A stretch of 64,000 bases of DNA from positions 62,001 to 126,000 of the forward strand of contig NZ_FOQM01000008.1 in NCBI RefSeq assembly GCF_900113735.1. The letters are read 5' to 3'. The translations under genes and the position numbers were made by a program. The notes beneath the pieces are model-generated. The model was not told where the DNA came from. It did no database searches and saw nothing but the letters and a program-made list of their open reading frames with translations. Source of the stretch: Bradyrhizobium sp. Gha (GTDB taxonomy: Bacteria; Pseudomonadota; Alphaproteobacteria; Rhizobiales; Xanthobacteraceae). Shown here in pieces: positions 51,804 to 63,500 of this stretch. Every line of letters starts with the position of its first letter. Within the stretch, counting starts at the first letter, position 1.

Positions 51804-53108
51804 TCACTCCACCCCGTACCACCGCACAAGCCGCGGCGCGGCCCAGTCGGTCAGGACGGATTCGATCAGCCATCGTCCCGGTGAAGTTGCGGCGAAGGCG
51901 ATGCGCTGGGTCTGGCCGGGCTCGATGGCGAGCGTGTCGAGCCAATAGGGCTTCCAGCCATCGTCGAGCCGGTCGAGCAGGCGGAAATGGTGGCCGTGCA
52001 GGTGGAAGACGCTGGTGACGGGAGCGGGGTTTTTCACAGCCAGCACGACGGTCCGGCCGATCTTGGCGCGGAAGGCGGGCGCGGAGGCGGTGGAAAAATT
52101 GGCCGTCCGGGCCCAGCCTGTGTCGGCCGCGCCGAGCGCGACATCGCACCGCAGGGCGTCCTTCAGGTCGAGCTTCTCCGGAAGGTCGTTGGAGGGGAGC
52201 GGTTGCGGTGGCGGCAGAGGTGCGCGCCGCCCCGGCTTGCCGGACACCGCGAGGCGGCCGATCGGGCGCGCCTCTTTGCCGTCATGCAGCAGGAACGCGG
52301 CCGATGTGGCGGCATCCACGAAGGCATCGGCGCGAGCACCGGGAGCCAGTACCAGGGCGCCGTTGCGGGCCGGAAAGGGCTCGGCCGGCTGGCCGTCCAG
52401 GGCCACGACCTGGACCTCGTGGCCTTCCAATTTGATCGCCAGAACAGACCGTTGCGAGCCATTGATGAAGCGCAGCCGTAGCCGGTCGCCGACCGAGGCT
52501 GAGAGTTCGAATGAAGTCCGCCCATTCAGCGTGTAGATGGGGGTGGTGTCCTTGGGATCGCGGCCCGGTGGAATTGCGATGCCGTCCGGCCCGATGCGCC
52601 ATTCTTCGAGCAGCAGGACCTCGTCAAGATCGACGGTGATGGGGCTGGTTTCGTCCGCGATGATCGGAAGCGGGCGCGCGGGCTGCTTCAGCCGGTCCTC
52701 AAACAGCCTGAAGTCGGCTACCAGGGTTCCGGCGCTGGGTATTGAAATGATTGATATTTCCGTCGCGTCCGGCGCGGTAGGCGCGCGGCCCCGCAAGGGA
52801 TCGGCTATCGCCGCGCCGTTGAGCCCGGACCAGGCGGGCGCAAGCGGCACGGGCAGGGCGTTCCGGAAAGTCACCTCGCAGCGGTCGCCGCGCCTGAGAT
52901 GGACGTTGCCGAGGTGGCTTACGGCAGCCAGTTCCCAGATCGGTGCAGGGGGCTGATCCGGCCTCAAAGCCAGCGTCGCAGGGCGGGCCTGGAGGGCGAG
53001 CTGCGTGGTCGTAACCGGTGTTGCGCCCCCGCCCAGCAGGCCTGCGGCCGAGCCGGCGAGGCCAGCCAATAGCTCGCGCCTGTTCAGGTCAAATATCCGC
53101 GGTTTCAT
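51804..53108 (-). CDS. Multicopper-oxidase-like protein lacking most copper ligands (SufI/FtsP-like)
   Basis: This 434-residue protein has a twin-arginine signal (DLNRRELLAGLAGSAAGLLGG) and three cupredoxin-like domains. In active multicopper oxidases the first site reads HWHG and the last HCHxxxH. Here the equivalents are APAWSGLNG and WLIESVLTDWAAP, with only FHLHGHHF retained near the C terminus. It therefore probably cannot form the full type 1/2/3 copper centre. FtsP/SufI is a Tat-exported homologue that lost copper sites and supports cell division, and this protein may be similar. It is a single gene, convergent with nnr. Confidence 0.8.
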   Translation of the reverse strand: MKPRIFDLNRRELLAGLAGSAAGLLGGGATPVTTTQLALQARPATLALRPDQPPAPIWELAAVSHLGNVHLRRGDRCEVTFRNALPVPLAPAWSGLNGAAIADPLRGRAPTAPDATEISIISIPSAGTLVADFRLFEDRLKQPARPLPIIADETSPITVDLDEVLLLEEWRIGPDGIAIPPGRDPKDTTPIYTLNGRTSFELSASVGDRLRLRFINGSQRSVLAIKLEGHEVQVVALDGQPAEPFPARNGALVLAPGARADAFVDAATSAAFLLHDGKEARPIGRLAVSGKPGRRAPLPPPQPLPSNDLPEKLDLKDALRCDVALGAADTGWARTANFSTASAPAFRAKIGRTVVLAVKNPAPVTSVFHLHGHHFRLLDRLDDGWKPYWLDTLAIEPGQTQRIAFAATSPGRWLIESVLTDWAAPRLVRWYGVE

Positions 53109-53262
53109 GCAGCGATCCGGACCACGCGGCGCTGGATAAGTCCAGCCATCGTGCCTACTTGGAGACTGTCTCTATCAGGCCATTTTTTTGCTGCGAACAG
53201 TCAGGCACATGTTATAAGCCCGGCCGCCCGCGGCATCGCGGCCGGTCTAGATGCAAATTCAC

Positions 53263-53347
53263 GCGGGCGTGGCGGAACTGGTAGACGCGCTGGATTTAGG
53301 TTCCAGTGACGAAAGTTGTGGGGGTTCGAGTCCCTCCGCCCGCACCA
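53263..53347 (+). tRNA. tRNA-Leu (anticodon TAG)
   Basis: This is an 85-base class II tRNA. The acceptor GCGGGCG pairs with CGCCCGC before A-CCA. The anticodon arm CTGGA-TTTAGGT-TCCAG puts TAG at 53297-53299. A long variable arm (GACGAAAGTTGTG region) and T arm GGGGG-TTCGAGT-CCCTC follow. CCA is encoded. It lies between the minus-strand MCO-like gene and tig. Confidence 0.97.
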
Positions 53348-53528
53348 AGCGCTTTCAGCGTTTGCACGGATTACTGAGGAGCCTTGCTCCGCGCGGAAGC
53401 TTTTCCGTCCGGGGCCGGGCTCGATGAACCACCGGCGTTGAGGCGTTTTGCCTCGCGCTGGATCGATTAATGACAGCGTCCCGACGCGGGTAGCGGGCCG
53501 GGACCGAACGGGAAGAAGATTGGACGCC

Positions 53529-54887
53529 ATGCAGGTCACAGAAACCCTCTCGGAAGGTTTGAAGCGCGAGTTCAAGATCAGCGTTCCCGCGTCTGATCTC
53601 GACGCCAAGGCTGGCGCCAAGCTCGTCGACCTCAAGGACAAGGTCCGCCTCAACGGCTTCCGCCCCGGCAAGGTGCCGGTCACTCACCTCAAGAAGGTCT
53701 ATGGCCGGTCGGTGATGGCCGAGACCATCGACCAGACCATCCGCGACACCAACACCCAGCTGTTCTCCGAGCGCGGCTTCAAGCTCGCGACCGAGCCGAA
53801 GATCACGATGCCGACCGAGCAGGCCGAGGTCGAGGAGTTGCTGAACGGCAAGACCGACCTGACCTACACGGTTGCGATTGAAGTGGTGCCGGCCATCGCG
53901 CTCGCCGACTTCAAGACCTTCCAGGTCGAGAAGCCCGTTGCCGACGTGTCCGATTCGGATGTCGACGAGGCGATCAAGCGCATCGCCGACAGCAACCGGA
54001 CCTATGCCGCCAAGGCCGAGGGCGAGAAGGCCGCCTCCGGCGACCGCGTCACCATCAACTTCAAGGGCACCATCAACGGTGAAGCTTTTGAGGGCGGCAC
54101 CGGCGACGGCATCCAGGTCGTGATCGGCTCCAACACCTTCATTCCCGGCTTCGAGGAGCAGCTGATCGGCATCGGCGCGAACGAGACGCGCACGCTGAAA
54201 GTGACGTTCCCCAAGAACTACATGAGCGAGAAGCTCGCCGGCCAGCCGGCCGAGTTCGAAACCACTGCGACCCTGATCGAGGCGCCGCAGGATGTCGCCA
54301 TCGACGACGCGTTCGCCAAGACGCTTGGCCTGGAATCGCTTGACAAGCTCAAGGAAGCCGCGCGCGAGCGGCTCACGGCCGAGTACGCCGGTGCAACGCG
54401 CCAGCGCGTCAAGCGCGCGCTGCTCGATCGTCTCGACGAGGCCCATCGCTTCGAGGCACCGCCCTCGCTGGTCGACGAGGAGTTCAATCTGATGTGGAAC
54501 TCGGTCAAGGCCGAGATGGATTCGGCCGGCAAGACCTTTGCCGACGAGGACACCACCGAGGACAAGGCGAAGGAAGAATACCGCAAGATCGCCGACCGCC
54601 GCGTGCGTCTCGGTCTCGTGCTCTCCGAGATCGGCGAGAAGAACAAGATCACCGTGACCGACGACGAAGTCGGCCGCGCCGTGATCGAGCGTGCGCGCCA
54701 GATGCCGGGCCGCGAGAAGGAAGTCTGGGACTTTTACCGCAACAATGCCCAGGCGCTGGCCCAGCTTCGTGCACCGATCTACGAAGACAAGGTCGTCGAC
54801 TTCATCCTCGAGCTCGCCAACGTGACCGAGAAGAAGGTCTCGCGCGAGGACCTGTACAAGGACGACGAGGAAAAGACTGCAGCCTGA
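53529..54887 (+). CDS. tig: Trigger factor
   Basis: This 452-residue ribosome-associated chaperone has an N-terminal ribosome-binding domain with the signature NGFRPGKVP (near 42-50). The FKBP-like PPIase domain (about 160-245) has [17 protein letters not shown] and a long C-terminal helical domain follows. It binds L23 and shields nascent chains. The start [10 protein letters not shown] at 53529 is the family start. It heads the conserved tig-clpP-clpX-lon order, with its own terminator downstream. Confidence 0.97.
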   Translation: MQVTETLSEGLKREFKISVPASDLDAKAGAKLVDLKDKVRLNGFRPGKVPVTHLKKVYGRSVMAETIDQTIRDTNTQLFSERGFKLATEPKITMPTEQAEVEELLNGKTDLTYTVAIEVVPAIALADFKTFQVEKPVADVSDSDVDEAIKRIADSNRTYAAKAEGEKAASGDRVTINFKGTINGEAFEGGTGDGIQVVIGSNTFIPGFEEQLIGIGANETRTLKVTFPKNYMSEKLAGQPAEFETTATLIEAPQDVAIDDAFAKTLGLESLDKLKEAARERLTAEYAGATRQRVKRALLDRLDEAHRFEAPPSLVDEEFNLMWNSVKAEMDSAGKTFADEDTTEDKAKEEYRKIADRRVRLGLVLSEIGEKNKITVTDDEVGRAVIERARQMPGREKEVWDFYRNNAQALAQLRAPIYEDKVVDFILELANVTEKKVSREDLYKDDEEKTAA

Positions 54888-54941
54888 GCGCCTTGAGCAG
54901 CTCTCTTTGAGAAAGTCCTCTATTAAGGATGATCAGCGAAC

Positions 54942-54977
54942 AGGCCCAGCTAGCCAGATGGCCGGCTGGGCCTTTTT
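54942..54977 (+). terminator. tig terminator
   Basis: AGGCCCAGC (54942-54950) pairs perfectly with GCTGGGCCT (54965-54973), ending in five Ts (54973-54977). Confidence 0.9.
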
Positions 54978-55038
54978 GCCAGAATCAGCTTCAAGTCCCC
55001 CAAAGGGCCAGGTGGATTCAGCCTTAATTCGCTCCGTA

Positions 55039-55065
55039 CTTGTCTGGCGCGAATTGCGCTATATC
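55039..55065 (+). promoter_or_regulatory. Candidate heat-shock (sigma-32) promoter of clpP
   Basis: CTTG (55039-55042) and CTATATC (55059-55065) are separated by 16 bases, close to the alphaproteobacterial sigma-32 pattern. The pair lies about 140 bases before clpP, a gene commonly controlled by RpoH. Confidence 0.35.
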
Positions 55066-55206
55066 TCTCGGTACCTACGCGTTCTACTTCTACCAACTTC
55101 CTGCATCACGGGACGTCCATCGGCCGACCGGCACATCCAGTCCGACTTGCAGGCAAGAACTGCAGCCAAGACTGGCGATGTCCGCCTCTTAAACCCTAGG
55201 TGACTC

Positions 55207-55842
55207 ATGCGCGATCCGGTTGAAACCTACATGAACCTCGTGCCCATGGTGGTCGAGCAGACCAACCGTGGCGAGCGCGCCTACGACATTTTCTCGCGCC
55301 TGTTGAAAGAGCGCATCATCTTCGTGACCGGACCGGTCGAGGACGGCATGTCGACGCTGATCGTCGCGCAGTTGTTGTTCCTTGAGGCGGAAAACCCGAA
55401 GAAGGAAATCTCGATGTACATCAACTCGCCGGGTGGCGTGGTGACCTCGGGCCTTGCGATCTATGACACCATGCAGTTCATCCGCCCGCCAGTCTCGACG
55501 TTGTGCACCGGCCAGGCCGCCTCGATGGGCTCGCTGCTGCTTTGCGCCGGTGAGAAGGATATGCGCTTCTCGCTGCCGAACGCGCGCATCATGGTGCACC
55601 AGCCCTCCGGCGGCTTCCAGGGCCAGGCCACCGACATCATGCTGCACGCGCAGGAAATCCTGAACCTGAAGAAGCGGCTCAACGAGATCTACGTGAAGCA
55701 CACTGGCCAGACTTACAAGACGATCGAGGACGCGCTGGAACGCGACAAGTTCCTGACCGCCAACGACGCCAAGGAATTCGGTCTGGTCGACAAGGTCATC
55801 GACAAGCGCGCCGAAGAGGCTGCGCCCGCGAAGCCCCAGTAG
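55207..55842 (+). CDS. clpP: ATP-dependent Clp protease proteolytic subunit
   Basis: This 211-residue serine peptidase forms the tetradecameric proteolytic barrel with ClpX or ClpA. The catalytic Ser lies in [11 protein letters not shown], the His in [14 protein letters not shown] and the Asp in [30 protein letters not shown] is the substrate-binding handle. The length is typical. It lies downstream of tig and upstream of clpX, separated by a 450-base gap. Confidence 0.97.
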   Translation: MRDPVETYMNLVPMVVEQTNRGERAYDIFSRLLKERIIFVTGPVEDGMSTLIVAQLLFLEAENPKKEISMYINSPGGVVTSGLAIYDTMQFIRPPVSTLCTGQAASMGSLLLCAGEKDMRFSLPNARIMVHQPSGGFQGQATDIMLHAQEILNLKKRLNEIYVKHTGQTYKTIEDALERDKFLTANDAKEFGLVDKVIDKRAEEAAPAKPQ

Positions 55843-56294
55843 TATTTCCGGGACTGCAGCCTTGATCCCAGCGATGCGTGGGATCGTCAGCACGGCGTTC
55901 TTCTCGTCAAGGATGCGTTCGCGACGGCGCAAAAAACCCATTTTGCGCCCTGCGGCAGGCAGAAAGTTCCGCTTTCGTGCTGGTTCTTTCGTGGTAATCC
56001 AGCAACGCCGGGGTGATTTCGGTCACTTCGCCCGTGCCAAGACGTGAAATCACGGTATTGTCACGGGTAGCCAGCGAGCCCCCGATTAGCGAATTCTTGA
56101 TAGTCGGGTGACAGCATGGTTGGCTACGAATGATGGGCTATGATCGCGGAGTATCGAGTGACCGTGATTCGCACGGGATGTAACGCGTAGGGTCTTTTTT
56201 GGTACGGAATTTGCTCTATTTGAATCCCTTACCCGCCAACGTTTCGGGATGGGACGATCGAGCGGACGGGATCGAACCGCGGACGGAGACATGA
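55843..56294. other. clpP-clpX intergenic region with a hairpin
   Basis: The interval is 452 bases without a convincing gene. GGCGCAAAA (55926-55934) and TTTTGCGCC (55941-55949) form a perfect 9-bp hairpin that may end the clpP message. The AT-rich 56040-56230 segment should hold a clpX promoter, but I could not fix its elements. Confidence 0.5.
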
Positions 56295-57566
56295 ATGAGT
56301 AAGGTCGGCACGAGCGACTCCAAGAACACGCTATATTGCTCGTTCTGCGGCAAGAGCCAGCACGAAGTCCGCAAACTGATCGCGGGTCCCACGGTCTTCA
56401 TCTGCGACGAGTGCGTCGAGCTCTGCATGGACATCATCCGCGAGGAGAACAAGTCCTCGCTGGTCAAATCGCGCGACGGAATTCCGACGCCGAAGGAAAT
56501 CTGCAAGGTGCTGGATGATTACGTCATCGGCCAGAGCCATGCGAAGAAGGTCCTGTCGGTCGCGGTGCACAATCACTACAAGCGCCTCAACCACCAGACC
56601 AAGCACAACGACGTCGAGCTCGCGAAGTCGAACATCCTGCTGATCGGTCCGACCGGTTCGGGCAAGACGCTGCTTGCGCAGACGCTCGCCCGCATCCTGG
56701 ACGTTCCGTTCACGATGGCGGATGCGACCACGCTGACCGAAGCCGGCTATGTCGGTGAGGACGTGGAGAACATCATCCTGAAGCTGCTCCAGGCCGCCGA
56801 CTACAACGTCGAGCGCGCCCAGCGCGGCATCGTCTATATCGACGAAATCGACAAGATCAGCCGCAAGTCCGACAATCCCTCGATCACGCGCGACGTGTCG
56901 GGCGAGGGCGTGCAGCAGGCGCTGCTCAAGATCATGGAAGGCACGGTGGCTTCGGTCCCGCCGCAGGGCGGCCGCAAGCATCCGCAGCAGGAATTCCTGC
57001 AGGTGGACACCACCAACATCCTGTTCATCTGCGGCGGTGCCTTCGCCGGTCTCGAGAAGATCATCTCGGCGCGCGGCCGCTCCACCTCGATCGGGTTCGC
57101 CGCGCAGGTGATGGCGCCGGAAGACCGCCGCACCGGCGAGATCTTCCGTCACGTCGAGCCTGAGGATCTCCTGAAGTACGGCCTCATCCCCGAGTTCGTG
57201 GGTCGTCTGCCGGTCGTCGCGACGCTCGAGGATCTGGACGAGACCTCGTTGAAGAAGATTCTCACCGAGCCGAAGAACGCGCTGGTGAAGCAGTACCAGC
57301 GGCTGTTCGAGATGGAGAACATCGAGCTGACCTTCGCCGACGAGGCGCTCGGCGCGGTTGCCCGCAAGGCGATCGAGCGCAAGACCGGCGCGCGTGGTCT
57401 GCGTTCGATCCTCGAAGCAATCCTGCTCGAGACCATGTTCGACCTGCCGGGCCTCGAGGGTGTGGAAGAGGTCGTGATTTCCCGCGAAGTTGTGGAAGGC
57501 ACGGCGCGTCCGCTCTACATCTATGCCGATCGCTCCGATCGTGCCGTCGAGAATGCCAGCGCCTGA
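56295..57566 (+). CDS. clpX: ATP-dependent Clp protease ATP-binding subunit ClpX
   Basis: This 423-residue AAA+ unfoldase has an N-terminal zinc-binding domain with cysteines in YCSFCGKSQ and [10 protein letters not shown]. Walker A GPTGSGKT (near 120), Walker [10 protein letters not shown], the pore loop GYVGEDVEN, the sensor-2 box GARGLRSI and the IGF-type loop (SIGFAAQV nearby) follow. It unfolds substrates for ClpP, in alphaproteobacteria including CtrA. ATG 56295 with GGAG upstream was used. It lies downstream of clpP, and a hairpin follows at 57607-57632. Confidence 0.97.
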   Translation: MSKVGTSDSKNTLYCSFCGKSQHEVRKLIAGPTVFICDECVELCMDIIREENKSSLVKSRDGIPTPKEICKVLDDYVIGQSHAKKVLSVAVHNHYKRLNHQTKHNDVELAKSNILLIGPTGSGKTLLAQTLARILDVPFTMADATTLTEAGYVGEDVENIILKLLQAADYNVERAQRGIVYIDEIDKISRKSDNPSITRDVSGEGVQQALLKIMEGTVASVPPQGGRKHPQQEFLQVDTTNILFICGGAFAGLEKIISARGRSTSIGFAAQVMAPEDRRTGEIFRHVEPEDLLKYGLIPEFVGRLPVVATLEDLDETSLKKILTEPKNALVKQYQRLFEMENIELTFADEALGAVARKAIERKTGARGLRSILEAILLETMFDLPGLEGVEEVVISREVVEGTARPLYIYADRSDRAVENASA

Positions 57567-57606
57567 TTTTGCGGCGCTGGAACGCTCCTGTCGTCTGTCA
57601 TGGTAG

Positions 57607-57632
57607 CGGCTGCGGATATGTTTCCGCAGCCG
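57607..57632. other. Hairpin downstream of clpX
   Basis: CGGCTGCGG (57607-57615) pairs with CCGCAGCCG (57624-57632) around ATATGTTT. There is no T-run, so a 3'-stabilising or Rho-assisted end is more likely than an intrinsic terminator. The 57567-57890 interval holds no gene. Confidence 0.55.
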
Positions 57633-57689
57633 GATTTGCGTCGCTCATCCCAGTGCGTAAGCGCCTGATGGCGCGTGTTTTTCAATGAC

Positions 57690-57720
57690 TTGACACCCCC
57701 CCGGTCGATAGCCACCTAAT
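57690..57720 (+). promoter_or_regulatory. Candidate promoter of lon
   Basis: A perfect TTGACA (57690-57695), preceded by C to give CTTGACA, is followed 19 bases on by CCTAAT (57715-57720). The spacing is long for sigma-70. The CTTGAC start also fits a heat-shock -35, reasonable for lon. Confidence 0.35.
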
Positions 57721-57890
57721 GTCGGCGGCGAGCAAGAATTCTGTTCAAGATTCGCCTCAGTTCCGATCCGGCAAGCCCGGTCCTACCTTCGAATGGTCGG
57801 CCGGATGTGTGGATCAAGTCGGCACCTTGTGGCGGTTGCGCATGAGAGAAGCGGACTGCGTGCGAGGGGGCAAAGCAAAAGGAAAAGGCC

Positions 57891-60314
<2,424 letters not shown>

Positions 60315-60336
60315 GATCGCAACCCGGAAAGATGAT

Positions 60337-60363
60337 AAAACGGCGCCTTAGGGCGCCGTTTTT
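60337..60363 (+). terminator. lon terminator
   Basis: CGGCGCC (60341-60347) pairs with GGCGCCG (60352-60358) around TTAG, with an A-run before (60337-60340) and five Ts after (60359-60363). Confidence 0.9.
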
Positions 60364-60377
60364 GTTGGGAGGACGCG

Positions 60378-60782
60378 ATGCAAGTCGACGGGCAATGCCA
60401 TTGCGGACAGATCACCTTCAGGGCCGACATCGAGCCCGAGGCGGTCTCGGTCTGTCATTGCCGCGACTGTCAGGCCCTGACGGGCTCGCCGTTCCGTGTG
60501 ACGGCGGTCTGCAACGCTGGTGATGTCAAGCTCACCGGCGGTACGCCCAAGGTCTACGGCAAGCGCGGCGATAACGGCCGGATGCGTTTCCAGCATTTTT
60601 GCGGCAACTGCGGCTCCCCGGTGTTCACCAGCGGCGAAGGCGACCAGGCCGACGATTGGGGCATTCGCTGGGGCTCGATCCGCCAGCGCGACAAATTGCG
60701 CCCGGTCAGGCAGATTTGGTGCCAGTCGGCCGCGGTCTGGATCGACGCAGTGCCGCTGCTGCCGGGCCGGCCGGGGGATTGA
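60378..60782 (+). CDS. GFA family (CENP-V/glutathione-dependent formaldehyde-activating) protein
   Basis: This 134-residue zinc-binding protein has the family cysteines in CHCGQITF, VCHCRDCQALTG and HFCGNCGSPVF, which hold two zinc ions in a beta fold. Gfa itself speeds the reaction of glutathione with formaldehyde, but most homologues are uncharacterised, so the name is a family label only. GGAGG precedes the ATG. It lies just after the lon terminator and before tRNA-Val, probably as its own unit. Confidence 0.85.
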   Translation: MQVDGQCHCGQITFRADIEPEAVSVCHCRDCQALTGSPFRVTAVCNAGDVKLTGGTPKVYGKRGDNGRMRFQHFCGNCGSPVFTSGEGDQADDWGIRWGSIRQRDKLRPVRQIWCQSAAVWIDAVPLLPGRPGD

Positions 60783-60846
60783 GAGCCTGAGGACCCTCGT
60801 TCCGGACTTGCCCGTACAGGGCGGGTAGGGATAAAGAAGCGCCGTG

Positions 60847-60923
60847 GGGCGGTTAGCTCAGCTGGTTAGAGCATCTCGTTTACACCGAGAGGGTCCGCGG
60901 TTCGAATCCGTGACCGCCCACCA
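60847..60923 (+). tRNA. tRNA-Val (anticodon TAC)
   Basis: This is a 77-base tRNA. The acceptor GGGCGGT pairs with ACCGCCC before A-CCA. The D arm is AGCTCAGCTGGTTAGAGC, the anticodon arm TCTCG-TTTACAC-CGAGA puts TAC at 60881-60883, and the T arm is GCGG-TTCGAAT-CCGT. CCA is encoded. A small hairpin (GCTCGC-TTC-GCGAGC, about 60930-60944) follows. Confidence 0.97.
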
Positions 60924-61022
60924 GCCTTCGCTCGCTTCGCGAGCTTCGGCTTGGCAGGCCAGCCTCACCCATCGTGGCGCGAAGCGAGCGAAAGCGGGCG
61001 ATATCGAGAGAAAGAGGCCTGC

Positions 61023-61883
61023 ATGCAACAGCCCAGCGGACACGAGCAGAACGCCGATCAGATCGCCTATTGGAACGGCCCGAGCGGGCAGCGCTGGGCC
61101 GACCGCCACAGCGCGCAGGAAGCCCTGCTTGGGCCCATTGCCGACGTGCTGATCGACCGCGCCAGGCCGAAGCCGGGCGAGCGCGTACTCGACGTCGGCT
61201 GCGGCTCGGGAGGGACGACTTTCGCATTCGCGAAGGCGGTGGCGCCGGCTGGCTTTGCGCTCGGCCTCGATGTCTCCGGTCCGATGCTGTCGCAGGCGCG
61301 CGCATTCGCGCCCAAGGGCCTGCCGCTCGATTTCGTGCTGGCGGACGCGACGGTGCATCCGTTCGAGCCTGCCAGCTTTGATCTGCTGGCCTCGCGCTTT
61401 GGCGTGATGTTCTTCGCCGATCCCATCGCATCCTTCACCAACCTTCGTCGCGCGCTGAAGCCATCCGGGCGGCTCGCGTTCGTCTGCTGGCGCGAGCCGA
61501 AGCAAAATCCGTGGATGATGGCGCCGCTGATGGCGGTCTACAAACACGTGCCGAAGATGCCGCCGGTCGGACCGGAGGAGCCGGGCCCATTCGCGTTTGC
61601 GTCCGAGGAACGCGTGAAGCGGATCCTCGAGGGGGCAGGCTTCGCCGACATGGCGATGGAGCCGCATGATCTGCCGATGGACATCGCCATCGGCGGTGGC
61701 CTCGATGCGGCCGTCGACGGCTCGCTCCAGATCGGCCCCGCCAGCCGCGCACTGCAGGGCCATCCGCCGGAGACGGTCACGGCTGCCAAGGCCTCGATCC
61801 GCGAAACGCTCGCGCCGTTTCTGCAAGGGCAGAGCGTGGCGCTGCCGGGCGCGATCTGGATCGTCACGGCGAAGGCGGCGTAA
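61023..61883 (+). CDS. SAM-dependent methyltransferase
   Basis: This 286-residue class I methyltransferase has motif I VLDVGCGSGGTT (near 58-69), then LGLDVSGPML, ADATVHPFEPASFDLLASRFGVMFF and LRRALKPSGRLAFVCW, the Methyltransf_11/25 order. The N-terminal IAYWNGPSGQRWADRH is typical of a group of small-molecule methyltransferases. The substrate is unknown. The start ATG 61023 was chosen because the upstream frame from 60951 reads through spacer after tRNA-Val and does not fit the family. Confidence 0.85.
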   Translation: MQQPSGHEQNADQIAYWNGPSGQRWADRHSAQEALLGPIADVLIDRARPKPGERVLDVGCGSGGTTFAFAKAVAPAGFALGLDVSGPMLSQARAFAPKGLPLDFVLADATVHPFEPASFDLLASRFGVMFFADPIASFTNLRRALKPSGRLAFVCWREPKQNPWMMAPLMAVYKHVPKMPPVGPEEPGPFAFASEERVKRILEGAGFADMAMEPHDLPMDIAIGGGLDAAVDGSLQIGPASRALQGHPPETVTAAKASIRETLAPFLQGQSVALPGAIWIVTAKAA

Positions 61884-62041
61884 GCGCGGCGGCTACGTCG
61901 CCATTTCCGGCGAGGCGGTTCTAATCCTCATTAACCACGGAGAAGTAGCCGCGCCCTGAACAACGCGCTGGACGGGGCAGGGAACTCCGGCGACACTGCT
62001 GTCTTGTCTGGTATTGTTCTGCGAGTTTGATTGCGCGTTCG

Positions 62042-63445
62042 ATGCTGCATTTGCGTGAGGTTGATCTTTCAGAGAGTTTTTGCCCCCCGGCACCGCGTCC
62101 GCCGGACCAGCGGCTTGGGCTGTTCAAGCTGCTTGCCACGCTGAAACGCAATCCGCTGGAGTGCTGGAGCGCCGAATTCTTTCGCGAACCGATCGCGAGG
62201 GTCAGGCTGCCATTCACCGACGCGATCCTCGTCCACGACCCGGCGGCCATCAAGCACGTGCTGGTCGACAATGCCGGCAACTACCGCAAGGACCCGATCC
62301 AGCGCCGCATTCTCGCCAGCGGTCTCGCCGATGGGCTGTTGAGCGTCGAGGGCGAGCGCTGGGAGGTGCAGCGGCGGACGCTGGCCCCGCTGTTTGCGAA
62401 GCGTACGGTGACGTCCTTCACCTCCGCAATGCTGCAAGCGGCCGATCAGATGGCGCAGAGATGGTACAGCCTGGGACCGCGGGCAAGCATCGACGTCGCG
62501 GCGGAGATGACCCTGATCACGCTGAATGTGCTCGCCCTGACCATTTTTTCGGACGGCATCGGCGGCGACTACGATGAGTTTCGCGCCGCCATGAGCGCCT
62601 ACTTCGCGGGGATCGGCCGTATCGGTGCGTTCGACCTGCTCGGCCTGCCTCAGTCCGCCCCGCGGCTGGGGCGTCGCCGCTTGCGCCGGACGATGGCTTA
62701 TTTCGAGGGGGTCATCGACCAGATTATCGCGACACGGCAACGGAGATTGGCCGGCGTTGCGGCGGACGAGGGATCTCCCGATCTGCTGACGCTGCTGTTG
62801 CGCGCGCTCGATCCGGCGACCGGGGAAGCAATGTCGCTCGCGGACGTCAGGTCGAACGTCCTGACCTTCCTGTCGGCCGGCCATGAAACCACGGCCAACA
62901 CCCTCGCCTGGTCGATGTTCCTGCTGAGCCAAGCGCGGGAATGGCGCGCGCGGGTGCGGGAGGAGGCGAGGCGCGAGCTTGCGGGGCCGGTCGAGGGTCT
63001 CGCCGACCGGCTGGTCGTGACCCGTGCGGTGGTCGAGGAGGCGTTGCGCCTCTATCCCCCGATCGCGGCGCTGAGCCGGACGGCGCAGGGGCCCGACAGG
63101 CTCGCGGGCGTCGCGATCAAGCCGCGCGCGCTGATCGTGATTGCCCCTTACGTGCTGCACCGCCACCGCCTGCTGTGGCAGCGGCCGGACATGTTCGATC
63201 CGGCGCGGTTTCTTCCCGATGTCCGCGGCACGATCCCGCGTTTTGCGTACCTTCCGTTTGGCAGCGGGCCGCGCACCTGCATCGGCGCCGCTTTCGCATT
63301 GCAGGAAGCGACGATCGTGCTCGCCGCGCTGGTACATCGCTTCGACATGGAGCTGCTGCCGGATGCCCGGGTCTGGCCGTCGCAGAAAATCACCTTGCGT
63401 CCGGCTTACGGACTGCCGATGCGCGTCACGGCGTACGATCGCTAG
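62042..63445 (+). CDS. Cytochrome P450
   Basis: This 467-residue soluble P450 has the I-helix LSAGHETTANTLAW (Thr for O2 activation), the K-helix ExxR in VVEEALRLYPPIAALSR and the heme-binding loop PFGSGPRTCIGAAFAL with the axial Cys. The N-terminal part (LKLLATLKRNPLECWSAEFF) resembles CYP families acting on fatty acids or terpenes, but the substrate is not known. No ferredoxin partner is adjacent. ATG 62042 was used; an in-frame TTG at 62027 adds five residues. It is convergent with the cation efflux gene. Confidence 0.9.
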   Translation: MLHLREVDLSESFCPPAPRPPDQRLGLFKLLATLKRNPLECWSAEFFREPIARVRLPFTDAILVHDPAAIKHVLVDNAGNYRKDPIQRRILASGLADGLLSVEGERWEVQRRTLAPLFAKRTVTSFTSAMLQAADQMAQRWYSLGPRASIDVAAEMTLITLNVLALTIFSDGIGGDYDEFRAAMSAYFAGIGRIGAFDLLGLPQSAPRLGRRRLRRTMAYFEGVIDQIIATRQRRLAGVAADEGSPDLLTLLLRALDPATGEAMSLADVRSNVLTFLSAGHETTANTLAWSMFLLSQAREWRARVREEARRELAGPVEGLADRLVVTRAVVEEALRLYPPIAALSRTAQGPDRLAGVAIKPRALIVIAPYVLHRHRLLWQRPDMFDPARFLPDVRGTIPRFAYLPFGSGPRTCIGAAFALQEATIVLAALVHRFDMELLPDARVWPSQKITLRPAYGLPMRVTAYDR

Positions 63446-63500
63446 GCGGTCGCCGTTCAAGACATTCGCCGCGCTCGCAACGGAGACGGACGTGCAAGTC

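Larger units (their letters stand above)
54888..55206. other. tig-clpP intergenic region
   Basis: The interval is 319 bases, with no gene seen. It contains the tig terminator (54942-54977) and a heat-shock-like promoter (55039-55065) for clpP, each listed separately. Confidence 0.6.

Noticed and set aside
54907-55203. 98-codon open frame between tig and clpP
   Set aside because: It starts before and reads through the tig terminator and the clpP promoter region, has no ribosome-binding site and resembles no family.
55862-56047. 61-codon open frame after clpP
   Set aside because: It spans a hairpin and has an arginine-rich composition typical of random GC-rich frames; no start signal is seen.
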